A DNA stretch of 64,000 nucleotides, taken from Rubrivivax sp. GTDB lineage: Bacteria > Pseudomonadota > Gammaproteobacteria > Burkholderiales > Burkholderiaceae_C. The notes beneath the pieces are model-generated. The model searched no databases, was not told the origin of the DNA, and worked only from the letters and a program-made list of their open reading frames with translations. A program made the position numbers and the translations under genes. Below are positions 1 to 8,509 of this stretch, in pieces; position 1 is the stretch's first letter, and each line of letters begins with the position of its first letter. The stretch is taken from the NCBI GenBank assembly GCA_016707445.1, contig JADJHR010000019.1, forward strand, positions 124,001 to 188,000, in the 5' to 3' direction.

Positions 1-1773
1 CTGGCGGCCGACTGGGCCGGCGAGATCGGCCTGGACGTGGCGCAGCTGGGCGCCGAGTCGCTGGCCGCGCTGATGCCGCAGCTGTCGCCGCTGGCGACCA
101 GTGATGGCGTGATCGACCTGGGCGAGGACGCCACTGGCGAGCATTACCGCGCCGCGCTGCAGGCCTGCGTGAAGGACCGCGCTGCCGACGGCGTGCTGCT
201 GATCCATTCGCCCAAGGCCGACGGCGACCCGACCGCGATCGCGCAGGCGGTGGCCGAGGCGTTCTCGCCCACCGGCAAGCCCGTGCTGGGCTGCTGGATG
301 GGTGACGCCAGCGTGCGTGAAGGCCGCGCCGACCTGGCGCTGGCCCTGCTGCCGACCTTTCGCACCCCCGAGGCGGCGGTGGATGCCTTCAACAGCATCG
401 CCAGCTTCTACCGCAACCAGCAACTGCTGCAGCAGACGCCGCCGCCGCTGTCGGAGCTGGCCGCACCCGACACCGAGGGCGCGCGGCTGCTGATCGAGGC
501 GGTGCTGGCCGAGCGCCGCAAGGTGCTGACCGAGATGGAGAGCAAGGCCCTGCTGGCCGCCTTCCATGTGCCGGTGACGCGCACCATGCTGGCACGCAGC
601 GCCAACGAGGCGATGCTGATTGCCAGCCAGCTGGGCTACCCGGTGGCGCTGAAGATCGACTCGCCCGACATCAGCCACAAGAGCGACGTGCAGGGCGTGG
701 CGCTGAACGTGGCGTCGGCCGCGCAGGTGCGCGATGTCTACATCGACATGCATGAGTCGGTGACGCGCGCACTGCCGCAGGCGCGCATCAACGGCATCAC
801 CATCCAGCCCATGGCCGGCCTGAAGCGCGGGCGCGAGGTCTACATCGGGCTGACCACCGACGACCCCTTCGGCCCGGTGATCACCTTCGGCGCCGGCGGC
901 ACCATGATCGAGCTGGTGGCCGACCGCGCGATGGAGCTGCCACCACTGAACCAGTTTCTGGCGCGCCGCCTGATCGAACGCAGCCGCGTCGTCGAGACCC
1001 TGGGCGCCTGGCGCGGCGCACCGGCGGCCGACCTGCAGGCGCTGGAGCACATGCTGCTGCGCGTGTCGGAGATGGTGTGCGCGCTGCCGCAGCTGCGCGA
1101 GATGGACATCAACCCGGTGATCGTCGACGACAGCGGCGCGCTGGCGGTGGACGCGCGCATCGTCATCGACCATGCGCCGCACAACGTCAACTCGCCGGGC
1201 GCCTACCACCACCTGGCGATCCTGCCCTACCCGACGGCGCATGAACGCCAATGGCCGATGAAGGGCGGCGGCCTGTACACCATCCGCCCGATCCGCCCCG
1301 ACGACGCCGACATGCTGCAAGCCCTGGTGCGCGGGCTGTCGCAGGAAAGCCGCTACTTTCGTTTTGCCAGCACCATGCCCGAACTGCCCGCGCGCATGCT
1401 GGCGCGCTACACGCTGATCGACTACGACCGTGAAATGGCGCTGGTGGCCGTGCACCGGGCGCGCCAGGCCAACGCCGATGGCAGTGTGAGCGAGAGCGAG
1501 CGCATCGTCGGTGTGTCGCGCTACATCACCAACCCCGACCAGACCAGTTGCGAGTTCAGCCTGGTGGTGGCCGACGACTTCACGGGCCAGGGCCTGGGTT
1601 CGCGGCTGATGCTCAGCATCATCGACGCCGCACGCGCCAAGGGCCTGTCCGAGATTGATGGCCTGATCCTGGCCAACAACCGCAACATGCTGCGCCTGAT
1701 GGCCAGCCTGGGCTTCAGCGTGCGGCCCTTCGCCGAAGATCCGGGGTTCAAGCTGGCGAGCAAGGCGCTGTAA
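1..1773 (+). CDS. NDP-forming acyl-CoA synthetase / GNAT acetyltransferase fusion (5' end outside window)
   Basis: The frame is open from base 1, so the gene starts upstream; about 590 C-terminal residues are visible. The first part matches the succinyl-CoA-ligase-like alpha region, followed by an ATP-grasp domain (visible residues about 160-390, with VALKIDSPDISHKSDVQGV and a glycine-rich ITFGAGGTMIELVADRA segment) and a C-terminal GNAT domain (about 420-590; GQGLGSRLM is the acetyl-CoA loop). Full-length relatives are about 890 residues and begin with a CoA-binding Rossmann domain, missing here only because of the window edge. Members are either ADP-forming acetyl/acyl-CoA synthetases or Pat-type protein lysine acetyltransferases that modify enzymes such as acetyl-CoA synthetase. 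Which activity this one has cannot be decided from the visible part. Confidence 0.88.
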   Translation: MAADWAGEIGLDVAQLGAESLAALMPQLSPLATSDGVIDLGEDATGEHYRAALQACVKDRAADGVLLIHSPKADGDPTAIAQAVAEAFSPTGKPVLGCWMGDASVREGRADLALALLPTFRTPEAAVDAFNSIASFYRNQQLLQQTPPPLSELAAPDTEGARLLIEAVLAERRKVLTEMESKALLAAFHVPVTRTMLARSANEAMLIASQLGYPVALKIDSPDISHKSDVQGVALNVASAAQVRDVYIDMHESVTRALPQARINGITIQPMAGLKRGREVYIGLTTDDPFGPVITFGAGGTMIELVADRAMELPPLNQFLARRLIERSRVVETLGAWRGAPAADLQALEHMLLRVSEMVCALPQLREMDINPVIVDDSGALAVDARIVIDHAPHNVNSPGAYHHLAILPYPTAHERQWPMKGGGLYTIRPIRPDDADMLQALVRGLSQESRYFRFASTMPELPARMLARYTLIDYDREMALVAVHRARQANADGSVSESERIVGVSRYITNPDQTSCEFSLVVADDFTGQGLGSRLMLSIIDAARAKGLSEIDGLILANNRNMLRLMASLGFSVRPFAEDPGFKLASKAL

Positions 1774-1815
1774 GCGCCGCTCATCTCGCTCATGCTTGTC
1801 CCTGGATTGGGCCGA

Positions 1816-2112
1816 TCAGTCTTCGTGAAATCCGGCTTCGCGCTGGGCGCGCAGGGCCACAACGTAGACCGAATCGTCGACGCGGTCGTAACGGTAGCGA
1901 GCGACATAACCGCGCGCATCGCGGCCGATCACCAGTTCGCGCCAGGGCGTCGCCGCGAGCCAGCCGATCAGAGGATGCTGCGCCAGGATATCCAAGGCAT
2001 CGAAGATCTCGCCGATGCGTCCCGGCAGGTCGTTTGCCTCGTGCGCGATCAGGTGCCTGGTGATGCGGTCGATGTCGTTGAAGACCGCCCGCTCGAGTAC
2101 GACCCGACTCAC
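1816..2112 (-). CDS. RelE/ParE-family toxin
   Basis: This 98-residue protein has the compact RelE/ParE fold pattern: an N-terminal helix pair (SRVVLERAVFNDIDRITRHL), a helix ending in DALDILAQHPLIGW, and C-terminal strands with a conserved Arg (ARYRYD, VYVVALRAQREAG). Its start codon overlaps the stop of the upstream RHH antitoxin by four bases (ATGA), the usual translational coupling of such pairs. ParE members poison gyrase and RelE members cleave mRNA on the ribosome; the pairing with a ribbon-helix-helix antitoxin favours the ParE type, but that is inference. No obvious damage is seen, so the module could be active. Confidence 0.85.
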   Translation of the reverse strand: MSRVVLERAVFNDIDRITRHLIAHEANDLPGRIGEIFDALDILAQHPLIGWLAATPWRELVIGRDARGYVARYRYDRVDDSVYVVALRAQREAGFHED

Positions 2113-2423
2113 GGCCGCGATGGCCCTTTCAGATGAGCTGGCACGATCATTTTTCGCGGCTTGGGCGGATCGATTTCTTCACCGCGGGCCAAGGCCATGG
2201 CGTAGGCGCGCAGATCGTCCGTCGTATGGTATTCGCCGCTGCGCTGGAATCGCTGCCAGCGCCGCTTCACTTCCGCTTCGAAAGCCTGTTGCCGCTCGAT
2301 CCGGTCAGCCGTGTCGGCCAGCGCTTCAACCATGAATGCGTGAGTCGATTTGCCGTCTGTCGCAGCCAGCTTGTCCAGGCGCAGCTTCAGGTCTTCGGGC
2401 AGGCGAACGGTGGTGGTGCTCAT
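2109..2423 (-). CDS. Ribbon-helix-helix antitoxin of the ParE-type pair
   Basis: The 104-residue protein begins with a classic RHH/CopG strand (MSTTTVRLPEDLKLRLDKLA) that would contact DNA as a dimer. The C-terminal half (EAEVKRRWQRF...YHTTDDLRAYAMALARGEE) is the flexible toxin-binding part. An in-frame start 33 bases upstream exists but would add residues before the RHH strand, so the internal ATG is preferred. The gene is directly followed by the toxin with a four-base overlap. A perfect 8-bp dyad with a 4-base centre lies just upstream (2449-2468) and is the likely autoregulatory operator. Confidence 0.87.
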   Translation of the reverse strand: MSTTTVRLPEDLKLRLDKLAATDGKSTHAFMVEALADTADRIERQQAFEAEVKRRWQRFQRSGEYHTTDDLRAYAMALARGEEIDPPKPRKMIVPAHLKGPSRP

Positions 2424-2448
2424 CGATGGCTCCGCGGTGACGTGGCAA

Positions 2449-2468
2449 TGTAGCACGTGTGTGCTACA
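2449..2468. promoter_or_regulatory. Palindromic operator of the RHH/ParE operon
   Basis: TGTAGCAC and GTGCTACA form a perfect inverted repeat separated by gtgt. It ends 25 bases before the antitoxin ATG on the minus strand and overlaps the stop codon of the MmeI-like gene. RHH antitoxins bind short palindromes in their own promoters, so this is the natural candidate. Confidence 0.72.
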
Positions 2469-4405
2469 TCTTCAGCGCAGCCCGTTTCCGGTTCAAGGCC
2501 AGCAGCCGACGCAGCACTTCGTCATCGGGCAAGGCCGCGTTCTCGTCGCTCCAACCATAGGCCGCAGCCACCGCCTGGTCCAGCGTGGCATGGGCCTGGG
2601 CCAGCCAGGCCGGGCGTTGGTTGTACAGGTTGGTCAGTGTGCGTTTGGCCAGGTCCTTCTCGAATCCTGGCCGGGCCACGATGCGGTCGGGGTACGGCGA
2701 ATCGTCCATGCCCAGCGGCACCACCTCGGGAACTCGTTCGGTCCACTCGGGTGGGTTCAGCCAAGCGTCGCGCAAGGTGGTCAGCCGCTGCACGGCCTGC
2801 GCAATCGCAGTGGCGTGGGTGCGGGCGGGCTGCGCCAGATCGGCCGGGATCAGGGTGCCGCCGGGCAAGGCCTCAGTGCGCTGGTGCGCGGTGTCGGCGG
2901 GCGTCAGGCCGGTGGGAAAAGGGAAGGTTTCGAAGCAGGTGGTCGGGGTGTAGCGCGGCCGGTCTTCGAGCGAGGTGCCGAGGCGCAGCGACCAGAGTTC
3001 GTGGAAGCGGCTGTGCAGGATGCCGAAGGTGGTGTCGTCGGCGCGGGCGACCACGATGAGCGCTTGGTCAGCGCTCGTGGTCGATGGCAGCCAGACGAAG
3101 AACCGATGCTTGCTGTGCGCAACGGTGGCCATGAAACGCGGCAAGGCCGCCAGCGCCAAACGCAATCCGGGTCGGGGTTCCGCAAAGCGCCACCAGTGCT
3201 TCCGATATGCCTCCCGGTTGTTACGAAGCCGCTCTGGCTTGACCACGCGCTGTACGTGATCAATGGGTACTTCGAACAGCAAGGCGTCCGATTCAGGCAT
3301 CGAGGTTCCGAAGTCAATGATCCACTGATGCTGCGGCCCGCGACTCAGTTCAAAACCATTTGCCCAGGGTTTGAGCACATCGCTGTTCGGGCGCCCGTGC
3401 GGGTTGGGTAGACGGAGCCATTCACGGGCGACTGCAGCGTCGATCTCGAACTTCGCCTTCTTGGAAGCGCCTTGAAAGCTTGCGCCAGTGTTGTCTGGCA
3501 GGACCATGGCTTTGGTGAGATCCAAAGCTTCGCCATCGGCGCCGGGCGCCGTCAGGTCTGCATAGATCGTACTGACCGACCTGCCGTCAAGCTCCACGGC
3601 ATCGCCCTTGCCAAAGCACACCAGCGACACCCTTACTGCGGCACCGTTGTTGACCCAGGGTTGGTCGGCCCACGCGCAGAAGATCGCACCCTTTGCACAG
3701 GTGCGTTGCAGCACGCCGCGATTGGCGCCACCGCGAATGGAGTTTGTTGCCACGAGGCCTGCCCGCAACAAGGTGCCCGCTTCAATGGCACGTTGGGCCT
3801 TGTCAAACCAGTAGCAAACAAGATCGCTCGCGCCGGCCACGCGCGGCGCGTATGTACGGTCAAGCGCGGCGACGTAGTCGTCGCCCAGTTCACGACGTTT
3901 GCGGCTCACACCCACGAATGGCGGATTGCCCACCACCGCATCGGCCTTCGGCCAAACCGCCTCCTGCCCATCCGGCCCCAGTACGGCATCGCGGCATTCG
4001 ATGTGGTCCAGCGGCTCCAGCACCGGGTGGGTCTTGAAGGCGTAGCCGCGCTGGATGCGCCATTGCAGTTCACCGATCCACACCGTCACACGCGCCAGTT
4101 CAGCGGCGTATTCGTTGAGTTCGATGCCCAGCACGTTGTGCGGGCCGGTCAGGTCGTGCTGGCGTTCCAGGCCCAGCTGTTCGGCTTCCAGGTTGACCTG
4201 GTGCTCGATGTCTTTCAGGCACTTCAGCCCGAGGTACAGAAAGTTGCCACTGCCGCAGGCCGGGTCCAGCACGCGGTAGGCGTGCAGCCTTTCGAGAAAA
4301 CCGAGAAACAGATGAAATGCGCCTGCGCGCCGGCGCGTTCGTTCAGTTCATGGGCTGTGCCGCCGGGTGACCATTTGCGGACGAAAGCCTGAGGGGTTAT
4401 GCGCG
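2464..4405 (-). pseudogene. MmeI-like DNA methyltransferase / type IIG restriction gene with internal deletion and frameshift
   Basis: The long open part (up to 4272) holds the methyltransferase core: motif I DPACGSGNFLYLGL, motif IV NPPFVGVSRKRRELGDDY, then a target-recognition and C-terminal region ending LLALNRKRAALKM. Family members are about 900-1000 residues. The family's N-terminus is found immediately upstream in another frame, ITPQAFVRKWSPGGTAHELN then ERAGAQAHFI, but it joins almost directly to LERLHAYRVLDPACGSG. The intervening 280-330 residues (nuclease and helical spacer in this family) are absent and the frame changes at the joint near 4290-4310. A short direct repeat (TTTCTCG) sits at the junction. 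The remnant should not restrict DNA; residual methylation is unlikely without the spacer. The original start codon is unclear. Confidence 0.8.
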
Positions 4406-4447
4406 GGCGTCTCTGCTGGAAGGCGCCGATTGGCGCTGTGCCTGCAT

Positions 4448-4468
4448 CGTAAGGCACAATGACTTACG
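4448..4468. promoter_or_regulatory. Inverted repeat upstream of the AbrB/PIN pair
   Basis: CGTAAG and CTTACG form a 6-bp dyad separated by nine bases, ending 19 bases before the antitoxin ATG; GGAGG (4477-4481) follows as ribosome binding site. AbrB/MazE-type antitoxins often bind such dyads to repress their own operon. Functional assignment is inference. Confidence 0.45.
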
Positions 4469-4487
4469 CAGGCGCAGGAGGCCCGCG

Positions 4488-4748
4488 ATGAGCAAAGTCC
4501 ACGAATTTCGAGCCACGGTGTCCAGCAAGGGACAGGTCGTGCTGCCCGCCGACGTGCGGCGCCGGCTCGGGCTGGTGCAGGGCTCGGTGTTGCGCTTCGT
4601 GCTGGACGACGCTGGCGTTCGGCTGTTGCCGCCCGCCGGTGATGTTCGCCGTCTGAAGGGGCGATTGCCCACGCCCAGCCAACCGGTGTCGATCGAGGAC
4701 ATGGCGGCAACGATCGCCGAACGCCGCAGCCGGGTGGCCCGCGGCTGA
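4488..4748 (+). CDS. AbrB/SpoVT-type (MazE/VapB-like) antitoxin
   Basis: The 86-residue protein carries the SpoVT-AbrB swapped-hairpin barrel at residues about 5-50 (FRATVSSKGQVVLPADVRRR, then LGLVQGSVLRFVLDD). The tail SIEDMAATIAERRSRVARG would wrap around a PIN toxin. It starts seven bases after a GGAGG ribosome binding site. Its stop codon shares one base with the start of the PIN-domain gene, so the two are translationally coupled. It probably binds the upstream dyad at 4448-4468 as an autorepressor. Confidence 0.88.
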   Translation: MSKVHEFRATVSSKGQVVLPADVRRRLGLVQGSVLRFVLDDAGVRLLPPAGDVRRLKGRLPTPSQPVSIEDMAATIAERRSRVARG

Positions 4749-5143
4749 TGTGGGCGCTCGGCACCAATGTGTTGGTGCGCTACCTGGCGCAGGACGATGC
4801 CCGGCAATCGGCACTGGCAACCCGATTGATCGAGCAACAGTTGTCGGCTGCCGAGCCCGCTTTCATCTGCCTGGTGATCTTGCTCGAAACCGCCTGGGTG
4901 ATGGAAAGCCGCTATGCCGCTGACGCTGCCGTGGTGACCGACATCCTGGCCGATCTGCTGGATACGGCGGCCTTCGAGGTTCAAGAGGCGCCTGCAGTGC
5001 GCACGGCCTTTGCCCGCTATGTGCGTGGCGGGGTTGATCTGCACGAGTGCCTGATCGTGGCGCTGGCCCAGCAGCGCAAGGCGACGGTGCTCACCTTCGA
5101 CAGCAAGGCCGCGCGCCGGCTGGGCATGCAGGTCTTGCGCTGA
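4748..5143 (+). CDS. PIN-domain (VapC-type) toxin, probably inactive
   Basis: The 131-residue protein follows the VapC pattern: an N-terminal strand, the conserved Glu in VILLETAW, the third acidic site in GVDLHECLIVAL (Glu where most members have Asp), and the fourth Asp in VLTFDSKAARRLG. PIN nucleases need a first Asp in the strand ALDTNVLVRYL to bind metal. Here the sequence reads MWALGTNVLVRYL, with Gly5 (codon GGC) in place of Asp, a single-base difference from GAC. This should weaken or abolish RNase activity. It is coupled to the AbrB antitoxin by a one-base overlap. Confidence 0.86.
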   Translation: MWALGTNVLVRYLAQDDARQSALATRLIEQQLSAAEPAFICLVILLETAWVMESRYAADAAVVTDILADLLDTAAFEVQEAPAVRTAFARYVRGGVDLHECLIVALAQQRKATVLTFDSKAARRLGMQVLR

Positions 5144-5170
5144 TCGGCCCTCTTGTTGCCCGTCTGCCCG

Positions 5171-6358
5171 TCAACCCGGCAGCACCGGCAGAAAGCGCAC
5201 GCTGGACACGCCTTCGATCGCGCGCAGCGCGGCCAGCACCGCGGCCGAGGGTGCGCTGTCCACATCGACCAGCGTGTAGGCTATGTCGCCGCGCGATTTG
5301 TTGACCATGTTGTGAATGTTCAAGCCGGCGCTGGCCATGGTGGTCGAGATCTGGCCCAGCATGTTGGGCACGTTGGCGTTGGCGATGGCCACGCGGTAGG
5401 GGGATTCGCGGCCCATCGCCACCGACGGGAAGTTCACCGCATTGGCGATGTTGCCGTTCTCCAGATAGTCGCGCAGCTGGTCGACCACCATCACGGCGCT
5501 GTTTTCCTCGGCCTCTTGCGTGGACGCACCCAGGTGCGGCAGCGCCACCACGCCGGGCAGGCCAGCCAGCACGGGCGACGGAAAGTCGCTGACGTAATGC
5601 GACAGCCGCCCACCGGCCAGCGCATCTTTGACCGCACCTTCGGCCGCGATGCCGTCGCGGCTGAAGTTCAGCAGCACGGCCCCGGGGCGCAGCAGGCCGA
5701 TGTTGGCGTCGTTGACCAGGTGACGGGTGCTGTCCAGCAGCGGCACGTGCAGGGTGATGAATTGCGCGTTGCGCAGCACGTCGTTCACGCTGGCGGCCTT
5801 GCGCACCTGCGACGGCAGGCTCCAGGCGGCATCCACCGTGATGTGCGGGTCGAAGCCCAGCACCTGCATGCCCAGCTTGATGGCGGCGTCGGCCACCAGG
5901 CAGCCGATCTTGCCCAGGCCGATGATGCCCAGCGTCTGCCCGGTCAGCTCGTGGCCGGCAAAGGCCTTCTTGCCGTCTTCGACCCTGCGGTCGAGGTCGG
6001 GCGCGGCCATGTCCAGCTGCGCCACGAACTGCAGCGCCGGCGCGATGTTGCGCGCCGCCATCAGCATGCCGACCAGCACCAGCTCTTTCACGGCGTTGGC
6101 ATTGGCGCCGGGCGCGTTGAACACCGGCACACCGCGCGCCGTCATCGCCGGCACCGGGATGTTGTTGGTGCCGGCGCCGGCGCGGCCGATGGCGCGCACG
6201 CTGTCGGCAATGATGGCCTTGTGCAGGTCGGCCGAGCGAACCAGGATCGCCGCCGGGTCGCCCAGATCCTTGCCGACGCGGTAGTGTTCGGCCGGCAGCC
6301 TCGACAGACCGGCGGCGGCGATCTGGTTGAGCACCAGAACGCTCAGTCGGTCAGCCAT
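5171..6358 (-). CDS. serA: D-3-phosphoglycerate dehydrogenase
   Basis: The 395-residue protein catalyses the first committed step of serine synthesis, oxidising 3-phosphoglycerate to 3-phosphohydroxypyruvate with NAD. It shows the substrate-binding segment with IGRAGAGTNNIPV, the NAD-binding fingerprint LGIIGLGKIGCLVADAAIKL, the catalytic Arg in LLNFSRDGIA, and HLGAST with the catalytic His. A C-terminal ACT domain (about residues 320-395, ANVPNMLGQISTTMASAGLN) is the serine-sensing part. The length matches the shorter ACT-containing type. It overlaps the end of serC by 8 bases, so serC-serA form an operon. Confidence 0.95.
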   Translation of the reverse strand: MADRLSVLVLNQIAAAGLSRLPAEHYRVGKDLGDPAAILVRSADLHKAIIADSVRAIGRAGAGTNNIPVPAMTARGVPVFNAPGANANAVKELVLVGMLMAARNIAPALQFVAQLDMAAPDLDRRVEDGKKAFAGHELTGQTLGIIGLGKIGCLVADAAIKLGMQVLGFDPHITVDAAWSLPSQVRKAASVNDVLRNAQFITLHVPLLDSTRHLVNDANIGLLRPGAVLLNFSRDGIAAEGAVKDALAGGRLSHYVSDFPSPVLAGLPGVVALPHLGASTQEAEENSAVMVVDQLRDYLENGNIANAVNFPSVAMGRESPYRVAIANANVPNMLGQISTTMASAGLNIHNMVNKSRGDIAYTLVDVDSAPSAAVLAALRAIEGVSSVRFLPVLPG

Positions 6359-7433
6359 GGCTGGCCTCGAATTCCTTCATGTAGGCCACCAGCGCCTGCA
6401 CCCCCGCGATCGGCATCGCGTTGTAGATCGACGCGCGCATGCCGCCCACCGAGCGGTGGCCCTTCAGCTGCACCATGCCTCGCGCCTGAGCACCCTTCAG
6501 GAAAACGTCGTCGAGAGCTTCGTCCTTCAGCTTGAAGGGCACGTTCATCAGCGACCGGCAGTCGCGCGCCACCGGGCTGCGGTAGAAGCCGGTGCTGTCG
6601 AGGTAGTCGTACAGCAGCGCGGCCTTGACGCGGTTGTGTTCGGCCATCGCCGTCAGGCCGCCCTGGTCCTTGATCCAGTTGAACACCAGCCCGGCGATGT
6701 AGATCGCATAGGTGGGCGGCGTGTTGAGCATGCTGTCGTTGTCGGCCTGCAGCTTGTAGTTGAAGGCGTCGGGCGTGAACGGGTGGGCCTGGCCGAGCAG
6801 GTCGTCGCGCACGATCACGATGGTCAGGCCGGCGGGGCCGATGTTCTTCTGCGCACCGCCGTAGATCAGGCCGTACTTCGACACGTCGACCGGGCGCGAC
6901 AGGATGTCGCTGGACATGTCGGCCACCAGCGGCACGCTGCCGACCTCGGGCGTGAAGTGGTATTCGACGCCGCCGATGGTCTCGTTGCTGCAGATGTGCA
7001 CGTAGGCCGCGTCGGGGTCGAGCTTCCAGGTGTCGCGCTTCGGGATCGTCGTGTAGCCGCTGTCCGCTGCGCTGGCTGCGATCTTGATGGCACCGTACTT
7101 CTTCGCTTCCTTGATCGACTTCTTGCTCCACTCGCCGGTGTCGACGTAGTCGGCGCCGGCCTTGCCGCGCAGCATGTTCATCGGCACGATGGCGTTCTCG
7201 CCAATGGCGCCGCCCTGCATGAACAGCACCTTGTAATTGGCCGGAATGACCAGCAGTTCGCGCAGCAGGCGCTCGGCCTCGGCGTGGATGGCGATGAACT
7301 CCTTGCCGCGGTGGCTCATCTCCATCACCGACATGCCCGAGCCATGCCAGTCGAGCATCTCTTCGGCTGCCTTGCGCAGCACGGTTTCGGGCAGCGCGGC
7401 GGGGCCGGCGCTGAAGTTGTGGACGCGGGTCAT
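6351..7433 (-). CDS. serC: Phosphoserine aminotransferase
   Basis: The 360-residue PLP enzyme converts 3-phosphohydroxypyruvate and glutamate to phosphoserine, the second step of serine synthesis; it also serves pyridoxine synthesis in many bacteria. The N-terminal HNFSAGPAALPETVL is diagnostic, VLFMQGGAIGEN and HICSNETIGGVEYH line the cofactor pocket, and the PLP lysine is in YGGAQKNIGPAGL. Length equals the family norm. It is the first gene of a two-gene operon with serA, whose product supplies its substrate. Confidence 0.96.
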   Translation of the reverse strand: MTRVHNFSAGPAALPETVLRKAAEEMLDWHGSGMSVMEMSHRGKEFIAIHAEAERLLRELLVIPANYKVLFMQGGAIGENAIVPMNMLRGKAGADYVDTGEWSKKSIKEAKKYGAIKIAASAADSGYTTIPKRDTWKLDPDAAYVHICSNETIGGVEYHFTPEVGSVPLVADMSSDILSRPVDVSKYGLIYGGAQKNIGPAGLTIVIVRDDLLGQAHPFTPDAFNYKLQADNDSMLNTPPTYAIYIAGLVFNWIKDQGGLTAMAEHNRVKAALLYDYLDSTGFYRSPVARDCRSLMNVPFKLKDEALDDVFLKGAQARGMVQLKGHRSVGGMRASIYNAMPIAGVQALVAYMKEFEASHG

Positions 7434-7544
7434 GGTCAGGGCTCCAGGGTTTGCAGGATGTCGCCAGGGTCAAGTGGCGCTGGCGGCATTATCCCGGGCA
7501 GCCCTCACTACCATCTGCGCTCCGTCACACCCGAGGGACCCAAC

Positions 7545-7826
7545 ATGACCGAGCTCGACTTCGCCGCCTTCGAGACCGAACATCGGGCCCAGGGCTACGA
7601 CCAAGTGCTCGAGCGGGTGTGGCCGCCCGACACCACGCTCGACCGCCACACCCATCCCTTTGCGGTCAAGGCACTGGTGACGGCAGGCGAGTTCTGGCTG
7701 AGCGTGGGCGATGACACACGTCACCTGCGCGCCGGAGATCGCTTCGAGCTCGAACCCGAGGTGCCGCACGCCGAGCGCTACGGTTCCGAAGGTGCCACCT
7801 TCTGGGTGGCGCGGCGTCGGGGCTGA
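7545..7826 (+). CDS. Small cupin-domain protein
   Basis: The 93-residue protein is a single cupin barrel. The first cupin motif is seen in LDRHTHPFAVKALVTAGEFW (His-Thr-His and the distal Glu as metal ligands), the second in GDRFELEPEVPHAERYG. The ATG at 7545 starts a product of normal single-cupin length; a longer in-frame reading upstream is out of keeping with the family. It is divergent from serC. Substrate and role are unknown; such proteins are metal-binding enzymes or sensors. Confidence 0.82.
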   Translation: MTELDFAAFETEHRAQGYDQVLERVWPPDTTLDRHTHPFAVKALVTAGEFWLSVGDDTRHLRAGDRFELEPEVPHAERYGSEGATFWVARRRG

Positions 7827-7933
7827 GTGGGCTTTGCGTTTTCAGTGCTCAAGGCTCGCATGTAGCGACCGGCCCCGGGATGCACCATCATTCGTCCATG
7901 GCCCTGATTTGTGGGGCATCGGGACTGACCGCG

Positions 7934-8488
7934 ATGAACCTGAGCATTCCCGCCGACCGCAGCGCCCTGGTGCTGGTCGACTACCAGCTGAGGCTGCTGC
8001 CGATGATCCACGGCGGCGCCCAGGCGCTGACGCAGGGCATTCGTCTGGGTCGCATCGCGCACGAACTGGGCGTGCCGGTGCTGGGCACCGAGCAGAACCC
8101 GCGCGGCCTCGGGCCGAACGACGAGACGCTGCGCGCGCTGTGCCGGCACACGATGAGCAAGATGCACTTCGACGCCTGCGAAGATGGGCTGCTCGAACTG
8201 CTGCGCAGCGTGCGCGACCCTGCGCCAGGCGACGTGGTGGTGGCGGGCTGCGAAGCCCATGTCTGCCTGCTGCAGACGGCGCTGGGCTTGTTGCGCGCCG
8301 GTTTTCGCGTGTGGGTGGTGGCCGATGCCTGCGGCTCGCGACGGATCTCGAACCACGAGCTGGCGATGCAGCGGCTGCGTCAGGCTGGCGCACAGATCGT
8401 CAGCTTCGAGATGGTGGCCTTCGAGTGGTTGCACAGCTGCGAGCATCCGCGCTTCAAGACAGTACTGCCGCAGCTCAAGGGCGATTGA
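7934..8488 (+). CDS. Isochorismatase-family (YcaC-like) cysteine hydrolase
   Basis: With the ATG at 7934 the product is 184 residues. The catalytic triad of the family is present: Asp16 (VLVDYQ), Lys76 (TMSKMHFDA) and Cys111 (GCEAHVCLLQTA). The fold is a Rossmann-like hydrolase acting on amide or ester bonds of small molecules such as nicotinamide, carbamates or isochorismate. The YcaC-like layout without a partner enzyme gives no clear substrate. A longer start 54 bases upstream would add a low-complexity tail and is not preferred. It converges on the enoyl-CoA hydratase gene. Confidence 0.88.
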   Translation: MNLSIPADRSALVLVDYQLRLLPMIHGGAQALTQGIRLGRIAHELGVPVLGTEQNPRGLGPNDETLRALCRHTMSKMHFDACEDGLLELLRSVRDPAPGDVVVAGCEAHVCLLQTALGLLRAGFRVWVVADACGSRRISNHELAMQRLRQAGAQIVSFEMVAFEWLHSCEHPRFKTVLPQLKGD

Positions 8489-8509
8489 TAAGGCACTGAC
8501 TGCACCGCG

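Noticed and set aside
1792..2136. Open frame on the plus strand opposite the ParE-type toxin
   Set aside because: It is the shadow of the toxin gene; the minus strand has the family motifs and coupling to the antitoxin.
5153..6535. Very long plus-strand open frame opposite serA
   Set aside because: His/Gln/Val/Gly-rich composition is typical of the antisense of a high-GC gene; serA motifs are unambiguous on the minus strand.
6327..7826. Long plus-strand frame that runs into the cupin gene
   Set aside because: Only its last 93 codons match a protein family; the rest is antisense of serC.
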